A DNA stretch of 64,000 nt. Source: Ciona savignyi (Eukaryota; Chordata; Ascidiacea; Phlebobranchia; Cionidae). The notes beneath the pieces were generated by a model. The model had not been told where the DNA came from. It made no database searches and saw only the letters and a program-made list of their open reading frames with translations. Numbering within the stretch: position 1 is the stretch's first letter; the number at the start of each line of letters is the position of its first letter. Positions 11,401-22,156 of the stretch are shown here, piece by piece. Made by a program: the position numbers and the translations under genes. The DNA lies in the NCBI GenBank assembly GCA_000149265.1, contig CH002024.1, positions 331,350 through 395,349 on the forward strand. The letters are read 5' to 3'.

Positions 11401-14400
11401 AAGCGGGTACACGATAAAAGTTTTCTCTGGACATGTAAACATCGCTTTTACGATATCATTCTGCGAGGTGAGTGATCTTCCAACCTTGGCTCCCCGTTCG
11501 GGAATCCCCCGTGTCTTCCGTACCCGAAAGTAGGTGTTTTAATCTGTCGATGACCGATGGTGCACTTATTCACAAGGTTATCTCGATCGTGTTCACCCAC
11601 TAATTCTTTCCCATTACGTACGGGTCCATCGCTTCTTGAATGCCTCCGGAATACTTGCGAAAATTGCCACCGATTTCTTGAACTGTTGTTATTCTTTCTG
11701 ATTTCCACATCTCCAACTTGCATGTGGCTTTTCTCTCTTTGACATTTCTCTCTCCATTGGAAAGTGCGAAAAAACTAGTTTCTCAAATCTTCCCTTTCAA
11801 AAGCTCTTGTGGACCTTAATGGCGTCCTCTTCTGCAATGTTATATCATGGTTTATCGTTAATGGTTCTGGACATTCAGCTTCAGTCATACTCCCTTTGTT
11901 GGCGTGCTGCACAAATTCAGACAATGGAGATGGACTGATCTTTTTCGTTATCGATTCTTTGTTTTTCCGTATGGTCAATTTTGCGTTGGTGTCGATTGGT
12001 GTAGATTTCAGACTATAACAATACGATTGTGGGGTCCAATAAACGTGTAACGAGGTCAAGTGTGTGAGCTTACTTATTTTACACGTAGCACGGTGTGTGC
12101 ACTCTCTCGCAATGTGATTATCGGTAGAACCACAGCCATAACACAAACTATTTATTCGCAAAAAATCCTTTCTTTCACCTAAACTTAATCTCATGAATGT
12201 ATTGCAATTGTTTAGTCCATGGTTGTAACTTTTGCAATATGTGCAGTTCAAAGTTTGCGAATGGTTATTAACCCGCTGTTCTAGATATTCCATTGATTCC
12301 CTTGACGCGCTGTGAAAGGAATTGATCAGACTGCCTTGTAAGTTTCCCCGCCGATCCGTTGAGCCAATTCCTTGTAATTCAGGAATATTTTCTTGTTCAG
12401 ATTGCAATGTAACAAACTGTGCTAGTCTCTCAAAGGGTGGGTAGGTTCCTTGGTTTGATAATTTGTACTCTAGTACTATGTCCCGCCATTTATTAATGAT
12501 AAACGGTGGTAACCGTGTCACAATTTTTATACTTTTTGTTGGGAAGTCCAGGACACCTAATTCCTTGATTTTGCTTTTGGCGGCCACAATTTAATTAAGA
12601 AAATCAGAAAATCTCCTTAGACCCTTTGCATCATTTACAGCAAGTTTGGGCCACGTATTTAGCTTTTCCGTGAACGCTTTACTAACCAAACTATCGTTTC
12701 CATACCTTTCTTTTAACATTTTCCTTGCTTGGGCGTATGATTCCTCCGATTGCAACAGAATGTAGCCTTCTACCACCGATCTGGGTTCGCCCGAAAGGTA
12801 CTGCTGCAGCAAATTAAACTTCTGCGCAGCACACGTATTAGTGTTTGAATCTACAAGCGCGTCAAACGCGGTGTTCCAAAAGGGGAAATTTAGTGGATTA
12901 CCGATAAAAACTTTTAACTTTATTGGAAGAGCGTAGCTAGCAGTAAATGAACTAGTCGCCTTGACACACGATTTGGTTTGTCGCAGCTTCTCGATTGCAT
13001 GTTGAGCTAGGTTTCTAGTCTTATTGAATAAACACCGTAATCATTCCGCTTTTTTGGACCACCTTTTTATTGGTTCATTTTTTGGACCACCTACTGCTGC
13101 TCCCTTGCAGTCGAAATCAAAAAGGACTATCTAAATCAAAAATGTAAAATCGCCAAGGACAAATCATAGAAATAAAAAGTGATCAAAATCCACCAACCAT
13201 AAAAAATAATAAACGAATAAAAACAACCGCAGCCGTGCTTCTTGGTAAGCACTTAATGTACATCAAACTGAGGCTACAGCTGATCGACATTTGTGACGTC
13301 CTTGAGTCGCTTGTGGGAACTCCTGGTGTGTTGTGGGTAATTTTTTTTAATCTTTTTTTCTTTTTTTAGGCCGATTCTCTTCTTTTCAAACTGTATATCG
13401 GCAAAGATGATTTTAAAACCGCATCTCCTTGATCAATATCCAGAAAATTCACAAATTAAAGGGTGTCTCTAAATACTACGGGATCGCTTGGAGCGCTTGG
13501 ATCGCTTGGATCACTTAGATTGCTATGGAAAGTAATTCTCACCCTGTCCCTAACACTAATCTCAACCCCAGAACTAACTTTAGCCCCAACCCTAACATTA
13601 ATATTATAGCTTTTGTAATTATAAAGTATAGTAAGCGATCCATGCAATCCAAGCGATCCTGTAGTATTTAGAGGTAGGCTACCGCAAATTAAATACCGGT
13701 ATTATATCAATACCAATGCACAATAACCCCATGGTTGACTGATTGGGTTAGGATTGGTGTTCAGGTAGAGATTAGCGTTAGGGTTTGGGTTGAGGCTTAG
13801 AGTTAGTTTTCACGCAAATAGTGTGTGCAGTTTCATCACATTTCGGACCCATCACATTTCGAAATGTTTTAAAATCTTCATACAGAAGCGCGCTAGACAT
13901 ATAGATAAAATTCACAATACACCAGGTGTTTCCACAAGTTTTTTGTCGTTCCGCATGAACAACTCTCTCCTAGGAAAAAAATTACACACAACACACCAGG
14001 AGTTCCCACAAGCGACTCAGTGACGTCACAAACGTCGATCAGCTGTAGCCTCAGTTTTATGTACATTAAGTGCATACCCAGCCGTGCAGTAACAGGTATG
14101 ATTCACCTGAATACGATTCACTTGATATGTAAGGTGTCTGGAAAGTATATTTTAAATATGGATCGGTAAATATAAGTGTGTTAGTATTGCATCTTATTTA
14201 TACCTTCTTTTAGTAGAAAGTTCTATCATCTCAGTTGGTGGAAACGAGACATTGAACAAAGTTTTCAAATATGATTTGCAAACACAGAAATGGAGTAAAC
14301 TGCAGGTAAGTTTATCATTGTTGTTTATTAAGCATATAAAACAGCAGTTTGACATGAATTACAAATTGTTTCTCCATTGGTACATAAACAAACATAAACA

Positions 14401-17400
14401 AATTTATCTGGGCATCAAGCCATACATGTAGTAAAGACAAGGCACACCCACCTGTTGGATTGCATGGGTATTTTCATGATCTTAACTTTGGGTCATAGCG
14501 TTTTCATATATCCAAGCCATGGTGCTTACTGATTGGATACATGTTCTGCTAATGTCGGGCATGTCCGGTCATTGCATAGAATGCATTATTTAATCAGGTT
14601 AAAACTTTTAAGAATTAAAATATTTTGCCTTTGAAAGGTGTTATTTTGGCGTAAGTGTTATAGATATATCGGGACTGGTAAGGATTATTCACTTCACATT
14701 TTAAAGGAAGTTGTAGATGAATAAAATGAACATGGAAAACCACAATTTCTATTCATACTACAAGTTACCACGTAAATTCAATAAAATATAAAAATCATAT
14801 GTAAATATAATATACTATTCCCATATAAGTAAACACTTAAAACCAACACAAATCGATAGTAAATTTCAATTCTATTAAAAAAAATCCCATTTCCACCATA
14901 AACAATTTTCCAAGAAAACCCTGCAACTCTCAACCGCCCTTAAACCATTGATTAATCTGGTTTAACTCCCCATAATAATAGGAATAAAATAATAACCCAA
15001 TGCGTTGAACTTTTTGGAGGTGTTAGCTAAAATATAAGGAAAATTTTAAGTAAATTGCACCAGGAAAACTTCTGCCTCAAACATATAAGAACTATGACCG
15101 TTTCCTGTTTTTAGGCATTTTGTAGCTGAAATCCTTTCCGATATATTTGGCCGATAGTTTTTTTCATGTCTTAGAACTAAAAACCACAATTTGATTCAAT
15201 CTAAGAAAAAATGATGAAATAATTCCAAAAATTAAATTAGTTACAATATCCTAGTTAGAAGTAGTAATTTTCTACTTTTTTAATATTAGCTATGCTTTAC
15301 TTTTGATCAATGATGCACAAGGATTGTGCAGTGTGAGTCCCATCAACCACACAACACCACAGCGGTAAAACGATAAAATAAGCGAATACATACAACGTAA
15401 TTCACCTCNNNNNNNNNNNNNNNNNNNNNNNNNNNNNNNNNNNNNNNNNNNNNNNNNNNNNNNNNNNNNNNNNNNNNNNNNNNNNNNNNNNNNNNNNNNN
15501 NNNNNNNNAAATTGATTTGTAAGGACCGGCCGAGGTTTAATTAAAATGGAACTGATATTTGTTGATAGAAAATACAAGTATAAAGTAGTGATGTTTGTCC
15601 AGTAATAAAAAGTTTATGTATCACAGAATCTACCAGTTGGTCGTAAGGGTGGATCAGCTGTTGTTATCGATGGTGTTCTCTATTACTTTGGTGGAAGCAT
15701 TAAAACTGATGGCAAACTCACCGTGTATAACATTGTTCATCGAATGGATTTAAAGAAGAAGAAATTAGAATGGAAGGAGGCAGGTTCAATGAATGTCAAG
15801 AGATATGTTCATGATGCTGCTGTTTTAAATGGTTGTGTTTCTACATGTTTTGTGGGTGATGTTTTCTAATGTGTTCGTACCCCAGGTTCAATCTTTACAT
15901 TTGGTGGGGCTGATCATACATCAACTGATGTTTCATCGAGTGAATGTTATGTTGTTCCACTAAACAAGTGGATTCAAACTAAAGCAATGCATAAAGCTAG
16001 AAGTTGTCATTCTGTCGTTGCCTTTCAAGGTAGATGTTAAATTCGTATTAATGCTTGCATCACGTTCCTATGTTCACAAGTCTTGTTTTCTTCTTTCTAC
16101 TTAGAGAAGCATGAGATTATTGATCTGTAGAAACCAACTCTAATGTAGCACCTTCTCCCTAATGTCAAGGTGTGTTATCATTAGTTACATGCATGACCAC
16201 TGGGGATATGATATGTAGCTTGTTTGATAATTGTTGCATTTGTAGATTTTGAACATTGTATTCTTAGTTAGCGCTTGTCATGCATTGTTCAACCTCTTGT
16301 CTGTTTTAAATGGTTATGATCTCATCCTAATCCATGGCATTTGGTGAAAGGTTGGGCTCTGGAACATGCACACCATTCTAGTCAAGTTACCAGAGCTAAT
16401 ACAATGAGTTATACCACAGACCAATTCCTCCTAATTTACTTCCTGAGAAGTAAAGTAATCTTTTGTGTTAATATTAAATATTGACGAATTGTACATATGA
16501 TTCCTTGCAAACATTTGACTTATTATTGCCATGTGTTTGGCTATTTTTTTTATAGTTTATCATAAAGGTAACCAGCCTCTAAGGCCTAAATTACTAGTCT
16601 ATATTGTTTCTGTAAACCCTTTCCTACTAATGTAATGTAATTAATGATTCAATTTACGCAGATCGGTTATATTCACTGTGTGGAGAGAATGGGACAGAAG
16701 TTACATCTTCAGTTGAGTGCTATGATCCAACATTGGAGTCTTGGACAAAAGTTGCTTCTATGCAAACACCACGAAAGTGGTTTGTTGCTGTGGTGATTGA
16801 CAACGCCATTTATGCTTTGGGTGAATCTATGAATTTACTTTGGCATCATGATATATAGTTATTTATACCTTGTGTGGAAACCTTACTGTCATTACGCCAA
16901 CAAGGTTATTATCATATACACATCAACTATCAGAAACCTTGTACCCACTGTGCGGTTTTCCTATGAAACCAGCACCATCCAATTTCCCACAATTGCACTT
17001 ACACATTGTAATGCTTGTTGAGTGATGATGGTTTATTCCATTGTGCCAGGTGATTCAGTAGTGGCCATTAAACGTTAGAAATAATTGGCAGAGGAATATG
17101 AAAGCAGCATCTTTTTTACTGCAACATACAGTAAAGTCATAATACAGGGTTCATATAATAAAAATAAAGCATATTTACCTCAGTAGTATTTTTTAATCAT
17201 ATGCAAATATTTCTTCTTATATTAAGCTGGCTATGATGGAAAGAAGAGACTTAAATCAGTGGAGAAATACAATGTTAACGATGGGACTTGGAGTTTTGTG
17301 TCGGAGATGAATGTTGAACGAAGTTCCTTTGCAGCTTGTGTTGCTCAGAACAAGATTTATGTTGTCGGAGGGTAAATATATTTCTTGTCAGTTTGTTGTG

Positions 17401-20400
17401 TTAATAACTTGTCAATAACCTCTGCATCAACTCAATGATTGGACCGTGGTGATTAGATGACTGTACAACCTAATTCTCGATTCCAGTTTGTAAGGTGTAT
17501 TTAACCCAGCAAACATGCGAGGTTCCCATCAATGAAATTAGAAAATTAAATTTAGTTATATATAGTCATCAATAAACAGAAAACGTGTTAATGTTACAAA
17601 TTAAGTTTAAATAAACAATACAAAATCATGATTGACCTACATAATCTAAGAAATAGCATCGCAAAATACCGGCGAAAAATAGAAGTTGTTTGGCATCGAG
17701 TTAAGCCTTCTTGAGAGAACGTTTTTCACAGAGAATGTATTTGGTATTCTAGTAGGTGTTCTACTTCTACCTGGCAAAAAAAATTACAAATATTTTAAAC
17801 CAGGGTAGCCAGACGGAAAGTTCGCTTTACAGGCAAAATGTTTTTGCTTTACGGCCGAAATTCGGCCAATTTGTATCAAGTGCAAAAAAAACTATTTAAT
17901 TTAGCCAATTGGGCTAAATATCTCTTTATTTGTTGAAAAATTGTATAATTTTAATTCCCTCCAGATTTGTCGAACCCAATCAAATACTATACAGGAATGC
18001 TTACCGTTATTATTTTATTTTAAAACGTCATAATCAGCTTTGTGATTTGGGAATGAGACAGTTGTGTTAATGCGAGAGTTTTTGTTGATTTAGATTATTA
18101 TTTCCTGTTTTGTGTGACGTCATTATTTTCTCTCATTTGCATTTTTATCCTTTGTTCTCTTTGTTTTTTTGTACACGTGTAAGGCGTGGCTTTACTTTAT
18201 TTTTTTAGTATTTTCGGTGACCTCTTTAGTTGTACCTGAGAGTCCCATGGTAAACGATCAAAAGAGTTAAATAGACAAAACCATTGTAATAGAAAGAGAG
18301 AAGATCAATCTGTAGTGAACGGATTGACATAACTAATCCCCCAAACTCAAGTATTTAATTTATATTATTTTTTGTTCATTATTTATTGTTTCGTATTATT
18401 TATATTGTGTTCATTTGTTTCAGTTACCGCATTTCAATAAACTTCACTGGAGAAAAGCGCGTAACTGCTAAGGGGCAATAGAGCTAATTCAGAACAGTAA
18501 CTGAGTGGGATTGGCAATTTAAGTGAACATTATGGAGAAGAAATTGCCCAAAGTGACCAGCACGTCGTTTGAGATTGAAACAAATGAGCAAACGCGCGAC
18601 TCGCAAGCAAGTGCCCGAAGTGATCAGACAGACGTGGCGATGCAGAACTTAGCTGGTGAAGAAAATGTAACAACACGGAAATATCGACATCGAGACAACG
18701 AACTTAATAATGGGGATAACTATGAAAGCTGGAACCACATGGAAGGTGAACTACACGATAAACTAGACATATTGGATACGGCCATCATTGCAAATGACCT
18801 TGTTGGAGTGCAAAATGCGAGTTATAATTTATCAGCGATAAAATCCAACATGGAAACGATTATAAAGAAATTCGAATCAACCGAACGCGAAAGGGTGTGT
18901 TCGAGGATCACCAAATGCAGGGAACTTCTAAAAAAAAAAAAATAACTGTAATTCAGCTTCGACAAGAAAGAATGTCCTCGTCAAACTCCTATAAAAGTTC
19001 AACCAGCAAACGTTCTAGCCGAAAAGGTGAGTCCGTTAAAGAAATGATAAAAAAGAGCGTTACAGACAAAATATCGCTGCTGCTGGTTTAAAGGCAAAAC
19101 TTGCATTTACTAGGAAACAAAATGAACTTGAATTAGCAAAAACGCAAGCCGATAAAGATTTATCTTTAAATCGCATTTCCTGTGAAATCGCAGAAAACGA
19201 CGCCCGAGCATCGGCTTGTCTAGAAGCGGAAAGAATTGAAAATCCTTTTGGAATAAGACCAGAGGATATTTTAGAGTTGCCACCTATAAAGAAATGTACG
19301 TCGTTTCGCGGAAAAATAAACGATGCCGAACAGATTTCAATTCCTCAGGCGGCAGAGAGTGACCTTACAACGACAACAGCGAGACACGAACGAATCGCTC
19401 CGAAAAGCACATTTAATTACAATACACCACTTCCAATAACCACTTTACCTTCCGTGTCGTATAGATTACCGGATATAAAAGTAGATGTATTCGATGGCAC
19501 CGCAATCAAGTTTCCATCGTGGGAAACGGCATTCGATGCACTGATAGAGGCGAGATCAAGTTGCGTTGCACAGAAACTTAATCTCCTACAACAACACTTA
19601 TAGAGGTGTAACCAAAGGAAGTAGTTGATGGCTTTTTTCTGTTACAATCTGAAGAAGCGTATGAGGCCGCAAGATCAACTCTTAAAATAAGGTATGGTAA
19701 CGAATGCGTTATTAGCAAAGCTTTTACCGATAAGCTCTATTCCTGGCCACAAATTCACCATTCTGATTCATTGGGTCTCAGACGATTTTCGGACTATTTA
19801 ATTCAAGTTCTTACTGCTAAGAACAAAATTGCAAGCTTAAACATTTTGGATTATCCGACCGAAAGTTCAAAAATAATTTCACGACTTCCACTCTTCATAG
19901 CATCACGATGGAAAGACGCAGTAATAGATTGGAAAGAGAGAAACCCTGGTTCATACCCACAGTTTAAACAGCTGGTAAAGTTCATAGAACGACAATCCGA
20001 GAAGGAAAACATACCGGAGCTTCAAAAGACGATGGCAAGTGACAATCGGAGAATAGCATCATACGTTACAAAGTCGAATGACTCTCAAGATGGCCGAAGG
20101 AAAATAGACGGTAAATGTTTTTATATGTGGTGAACGACATCACATAGATGAGTGTAAACTGTTCCTAAAAATACCTAGAAGGCAAAGAAAGGATTTCCTA
20201 AGAATTAAACGACTTTGCTACTCTTGCGGTTCAAGTCAGAACCACATTGCCTGACAGTGTCGCCAAAGAGAAAAATGTCAAATTTGTGAGAAGACGCATC
20301 TAACTTGCTTACATATGGAGTGGAAAATAGAAAAAAACAGAATGTAAATGCACAACACTTTGTGGCAACGCATTTCAGGGAGACGACTCTTCGATGATTC

Positions 20401-22156
20401 TTCCAGTGTGGGTTAGAAGTACGAAGGTCCCTTCGACTGAAGTGCTGACGTACTGCATTTTGGATCCACAATCAAACAGTTCCTTTATTTCCGAAGAGCT
20501 AAAAGAATGTATGGGAGTTGCCGGCACAGATACGAAGATTAACCTATGCACAATGATGGGTAGGAATAACGTTAGTGCCACTATACGAATTCGTAATCTA
20601 GAGATTTCTAGTTTTGACCGATCGGTGCGAATCCCCCTACCTGCCATTTACACACGACCGGAGATACCTGCAGCTCGGAGTCAGATACCTAGACCTGAAT
20701 ACGCCTTGCGGTTCAAACATTTGGCAAAAATTGCGCAGCAGATCTCGCCGTACAAACCGCATGTACCTGTAGGTATGCTTATTGGAACAAACGTTCCAAG
20801 CGTCACTCGACCCCGAGATATAGTCTGTGGGAAAGAAAATGAACCGTATGCTCAAAAATCGATCCTTGGCTGGGGCATCGTAGGCATCGTCTGTAAAAAT
20901 CACCCAGGCGTTTTAGACTTGACAACTCACTGCTGCATCGCAAGTGAAGAATGTGCTAATGGCACTATGATTATAAAAGGATGTAAGGAGATTATATCAC
21001 CACAGCAAGTTCGCGAAGGGATGGAGCTAGACTTCCACGAGAAAGAGGGCACCGTTGGAAGTGAAAGTAAACTTTCATTACAAGACCAGAAGTTCGAAAA
21101 TATAGTCGGTGAGAACATTGTGCAATTACTAGATGGTGGATACCAAAGGCCACTTCGTGTAAAGCACAACAACATGCGACCTCCCACGACCAATTGCGAA
21201 ATGGAGACTTGGCCATTTAAAGCGACGCTTACAGCGAAATGGTCAATATAGGAGCGATTACAAAGAGTTTATGCACAATGTAATTAAACTTTTTGATAAA
21301 TCCGTGGACAAGCCCTCAATGTATGAAAATACGAACCGGACAAACTACATACCACACACCGGGAAACATTATTCCAAGAAGCCAAAAAATCCATGGGGTC
21401 TGTTTGATTACGCAGCGGAATACACTGGTATAACTTAAACGATTACCCGACGAGAAGCCAGACGATTACCCGACGAGGAGCCAGACGATTACCCGACGAG
21501 GAGCCTTATCCAAAACCGTTATACCCGTTATCGCCATTTACTGTATTGTTTAACGCCATTTACTTGTGTTTAACTAGGCTAAATTTTAAGTAAGGCTAAA
21601 TTTTTGAAATTTGGCCGTGAACAAGGTCAAATGGCAACCCTGTTTTAAACTGAAGAGACTGAATAAAAAAAAGTTGCCGAAAGGTGGCGCTATAAATATT
21701 ACAAAACATCGGGTCATAAATAACAGAAATTGATTGTTGTTTAAGGGAACACAACACAAATATTTAATGTTATTAATAGTTGGAACACCAATGCGGTTTA
21801 CCCTATTTTGCAGTCATGAAGCTAAATATCCGAATGTATAGAAAGTATTACGTTTAGCAACTGGTCTGCAGGCATAATTGATGTAAAAGTTCTTATGAAC
21901 AAACATTCAAATATAGTAGTTCACCCAGCAGTATACAAATGAACAATCAATGCACAAATTGTACTTATTATCACTCGGAATAAATGAGGATTTATAATAT
22001 ATGGTGATTGTTATGTTACTGATTCTCTCTTGTAGATTGGGTTCCAACGGCAAAGTTGTAACATCGATTGAATGTTACGATCCTCAAACTGACAAGTGGA
22101 GCATCGTTGGTGAAACTGAAGCAGAGTTATGCCGCCATTCTCTGGTCGCTGTTTGA
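8473..22156 (+). CDS. KLHL-1: BTB-BACK-Kelch protein, 11 coding exons
   Basis: Exons: 8473-8691, 9018-9171, 9684-9901, 10299-10445, 10765-10813, 14217-14305, 15627-15831, 15886-16029, 16662-16820, 17227-17371, 22036-22156 (stop TGA). The model gives about 549 residues, usual for the family. BTB is roughly residues 25-130 (MFTTEMKEK segment), BACK 130-255, then six Kelch repeats to the end, each with a GG pair and a conserved W. Known family members mostly recruit substrates to CUL3 ubiquitin ligases; that role is inferred here. Phases agree at every junction. Oddities: the exon 2 acceptor is AA instead of AG (next in-frame AG at 9022-9023), exon 5 lacks 8 codons present in both paralogs, and intron 5 ends in tandem TAGTAG acceptors (exon 6 could start at 14214). 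Exon 4 uses the CAG at 10296-10298, the only choice that keeps phase. Introns 1, 2, 5 and 10 carry mobile elements. No ortholog assigned. Confidence 0.85.
8799..8895 (+). mobile_element. tRNA-derived SINE, internally deleted, KLHL-1 intron 1
   Basis: Holds the tRNA-like head (CCGGTTAGTGTGGCGTTTAA... and AGGTGCGAAACTGGTCGC) joined directly to the distal tail (CGGGGATAAACATGAATATC). The middle of the SINE seen at 9255-9520 is missing. Absent from intron 1 of KLHL-2 and KLHL-3. Confidence 0.75.
9255..9520 (-). mobile_element. tRNA-derived SINE, KLHL-1 intron 2
   Basis: Minus-strand copy. Read in reverse it starts GTCCGGCCCGTTGGTCTAA with A-box-like and B-box-like segments (tRNA-like head), followed by a non-tRNA body ending near CCCATTCC. 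The empty site (GTCATAGTATCTGTAG) is seen in KLHL-2 near 36278 and in KLHL-3, so it inserted after the duplication. A short CATA-type duplication flanks it. Confidence 0.85.
10455..10715 (-). mobile_element. Second tRNA-like SINE family, KLHL-1 intron 4
   Basis: In reverse orientation the end near 10715 reads as a tRNA-like head with a GGTTGCGAGTTTGAATCC B-box-like stretch. The best-preserved copy, at 37215-37478, also has the GGGTAGCTCAGTG A-box-like stretch. Copies occupy the same place in all three KLHL genes (also 58010-58262), so this insertion predates the duplications. Confidence 0.7.
11216..11360. repeat. Direct repeat flanking BEL-4, left copy
   Basis: About 145 bp, matched at 13090-13237 with few differences (shared CTATCTAAATCAAAAATGTA). 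Likely LTR remnant. Confidence 0.8.
11448..11723 (-). pseudogene. BEL-4 integrase C-terminal remnant (DUF5641-like)
   Basis: The minus-strand frame starts MQVGDVEIRKNNNSSRNRW and continues with a V-R-N segment, matching the Q-V-G-D-V...N...R-x-x-W pattern of the domain after integrase in BEL/Pao. It lies next to the Gag remnant, so RT, RNase H and the integrase core were deleted between them (about 11724-11774). Confidence 0.6.
11775..13010 (-). pseudogene. BEL-4 gag with zinc knuckles, interrupted
   Basis: On the minus strand the Gag core begins near 13010, then the frame 12812-12591 (LLQSEESYAQARKMLKERYG, GLRRFSDFLN) stops at a TAA. The frame 12587-11775 carries on with LPPFIINKWRDIV and two zinc-knuckle-like segments (CTYCKSYNHGLNNC and CYGCGSTDNHIAREC). 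It is clearly related to the Gag of BEL-1 and BEL-2 but diverged, so it is a separate family member. Confidence 0.8.
13090..13237. repeat. Direct repeat flanking BEL-4, right copy
   Basis: Mate of 11216-11360. It ends in CAGCCGTGC, the 9-bp sequence duplicated around the foldback element. Confidence 0.8.
13239..14078. mobile_element. Foldback DNA element with 9-bp TSD (Mutator-like MITE)
   Basis: An 840-bp element flanked by a perfect 9-bp direct duplication CAGCCGTGC (13230-13238 and 14079-14087). It has long terminal inverted repeats: 13244-13345 pairs with about 13975-14075 (for example GCACTTAATGTACAT and its complement). Long TIRs with 9-bp TSDs are typical of Mutator-like elements; no transposase is present. 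A smaller inverted-repeat element (13467-13673) sits inside. The remainder has degenerate CCCTAA/TTAGGG-like stretches. Confidence 0.8.
13467..13673. mobile_element. Small nested inverted-repeat element
   Basis: A 207-bp stretch whose ends CTCTAAATACTACGGGATCG and CGATCCTGTAGTATTTAGAG are inverted repeats of 26 bp with one mismatch. The left end continues with short GATCGCTTGGA tandem motifs. No coding capacity. Confidence 0.75.
15409..15508. other. Assembly gap (100 N) in KLHL-1 intron 6
   Basis: Exactly 100 Ns. The sequence before it matches the KLHL-3 intron at about 62080, and the sequence after it matches KLHL-2 at about 39550. No exon is expected inside the gap. Confidence 0.99.
18065..18496 (+). 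repeat. BEL-2 5' LTR
   Basis: 432 bp, TGTTAATGCGAGAG to AATTCAGAACA, aligned with 3753-4181. More diverged from the BEL-1 LTR than the two BEL-1 LTRs are from each other. Confidence 0.88.
18523..20150 (+). pseudogene. BEL-2 gag, frame-broken
   Basis: Homologous to the BEL-1 Gag. Breaks seen: an A-run near 18930-18942 that ends the first frame, a lost G near 19057, and an in-frame stop at 19601-19603 (ACTTATAG). Recognisable pieces are 18523-18945, 19277-19603 (DUF1759-like core with VDVFDGTAIKFPSWETAFDA) and 19771-20133. The lesions are not those of BEL-1, so each copy decayed separately. Confidence 0.8.
20394..21440 (+). pseudogene. BEL-2 protease region and RT start
   Basis: The frame 20394-21251 covers the DUF1758-like protease region (DPQSNSSFISEEL, PVGMLIGTNVP, ILGWGIVGIV). 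After it, in another frame, a YIPHTGKHYSKKP...YAAEYTGI segment at about 21340-21437 matches the first strands of BEL/Pao reverse transcriptase. Everything after that is deleted. Confidence 0.7.
21439..21505 (+). repeat. 23-bp tandem repeat at BEL-2 deletion junction
   Basis: Three copies of ACGATTACCCGACGAGGAGC(CAG). BEL-1 has a single copy of the same coding motif (near 7443), so the array expanded at or after the internal deletion. Confidence 0.85.

Larger units (their letters stand above)
11036..14093 (-). mobile_element. BEL/Pao remnant (BEL-4) in KLHL-1 intron 5, with nested foldback
   Basis: The interval from TGTTACGGCAGC to GCAGTAACA is absent from the paralogous intron of KLHL-2 (around 37785), so it is one composite insertion. 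It carries Gag and integrase C-terminal remnants on the minus strand. A direct repeat (11216-11360 against 13090-13237, starting CTGCTGCTCCCTTGCAGTC) is best read as the surviving part of its LTRs. The right LTR is interrupted by the 840-bp foldback element at 13239-14078. RT is missing. The ends form a short TGTTAC/GTAACA inverted repeat as expected for LTRs. No clear target-site duplication. Confidence 0.7.
18065..21565 (+). mobile_element. Internally deleted BEL/Pao retrotransposon (BEL-2)
   Basis: Same family as BEL-1: LTR at 18065-18496, then Gag (ATG 18532 aligned with 4214 of BEL-1), protease region, and a very short 3' end. The deletion differs from BEL-1. Here the sequence continues past the LKRR segment to the very start of reverse transcriptase (about 21335-21440) and then jumps to a 23-bp tandem repeat and the 3' end near 21430-21560. 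No 3' LTR is recognisable. It lies in KLHL-1 intron 10 in the sense direction, nested inside the hAT MITE. Confidence 0.85.
17801..21642. mobile_element. hAT-type MITE in KLHL-1 intron 10, split by BEL-2
   Basis: Ends CAGGGTAGCCA and TGGCAACCCTG form the terminal inverted repeats, and a perfect 8-bp duplication TTTTAAAC flanks it (17793-17800 and 21643-21650). TIRs beginning CAGGG with 8-bp TSDs are typical of hAT elements. The outer parts (17801-18064 and about 21565-21642) are the MITE itself; the middle is the later BEL-2 insertion. KLHL-2 intron 10 has the uninserted sequence around 43355. Confidence 0.88.

Noticed and set aside
13550-13800. Interstitial telomere repeat
   Set aside because: CCCTAA/TTAGGG-like motifs are irregular and not in tandem at a fixed period.
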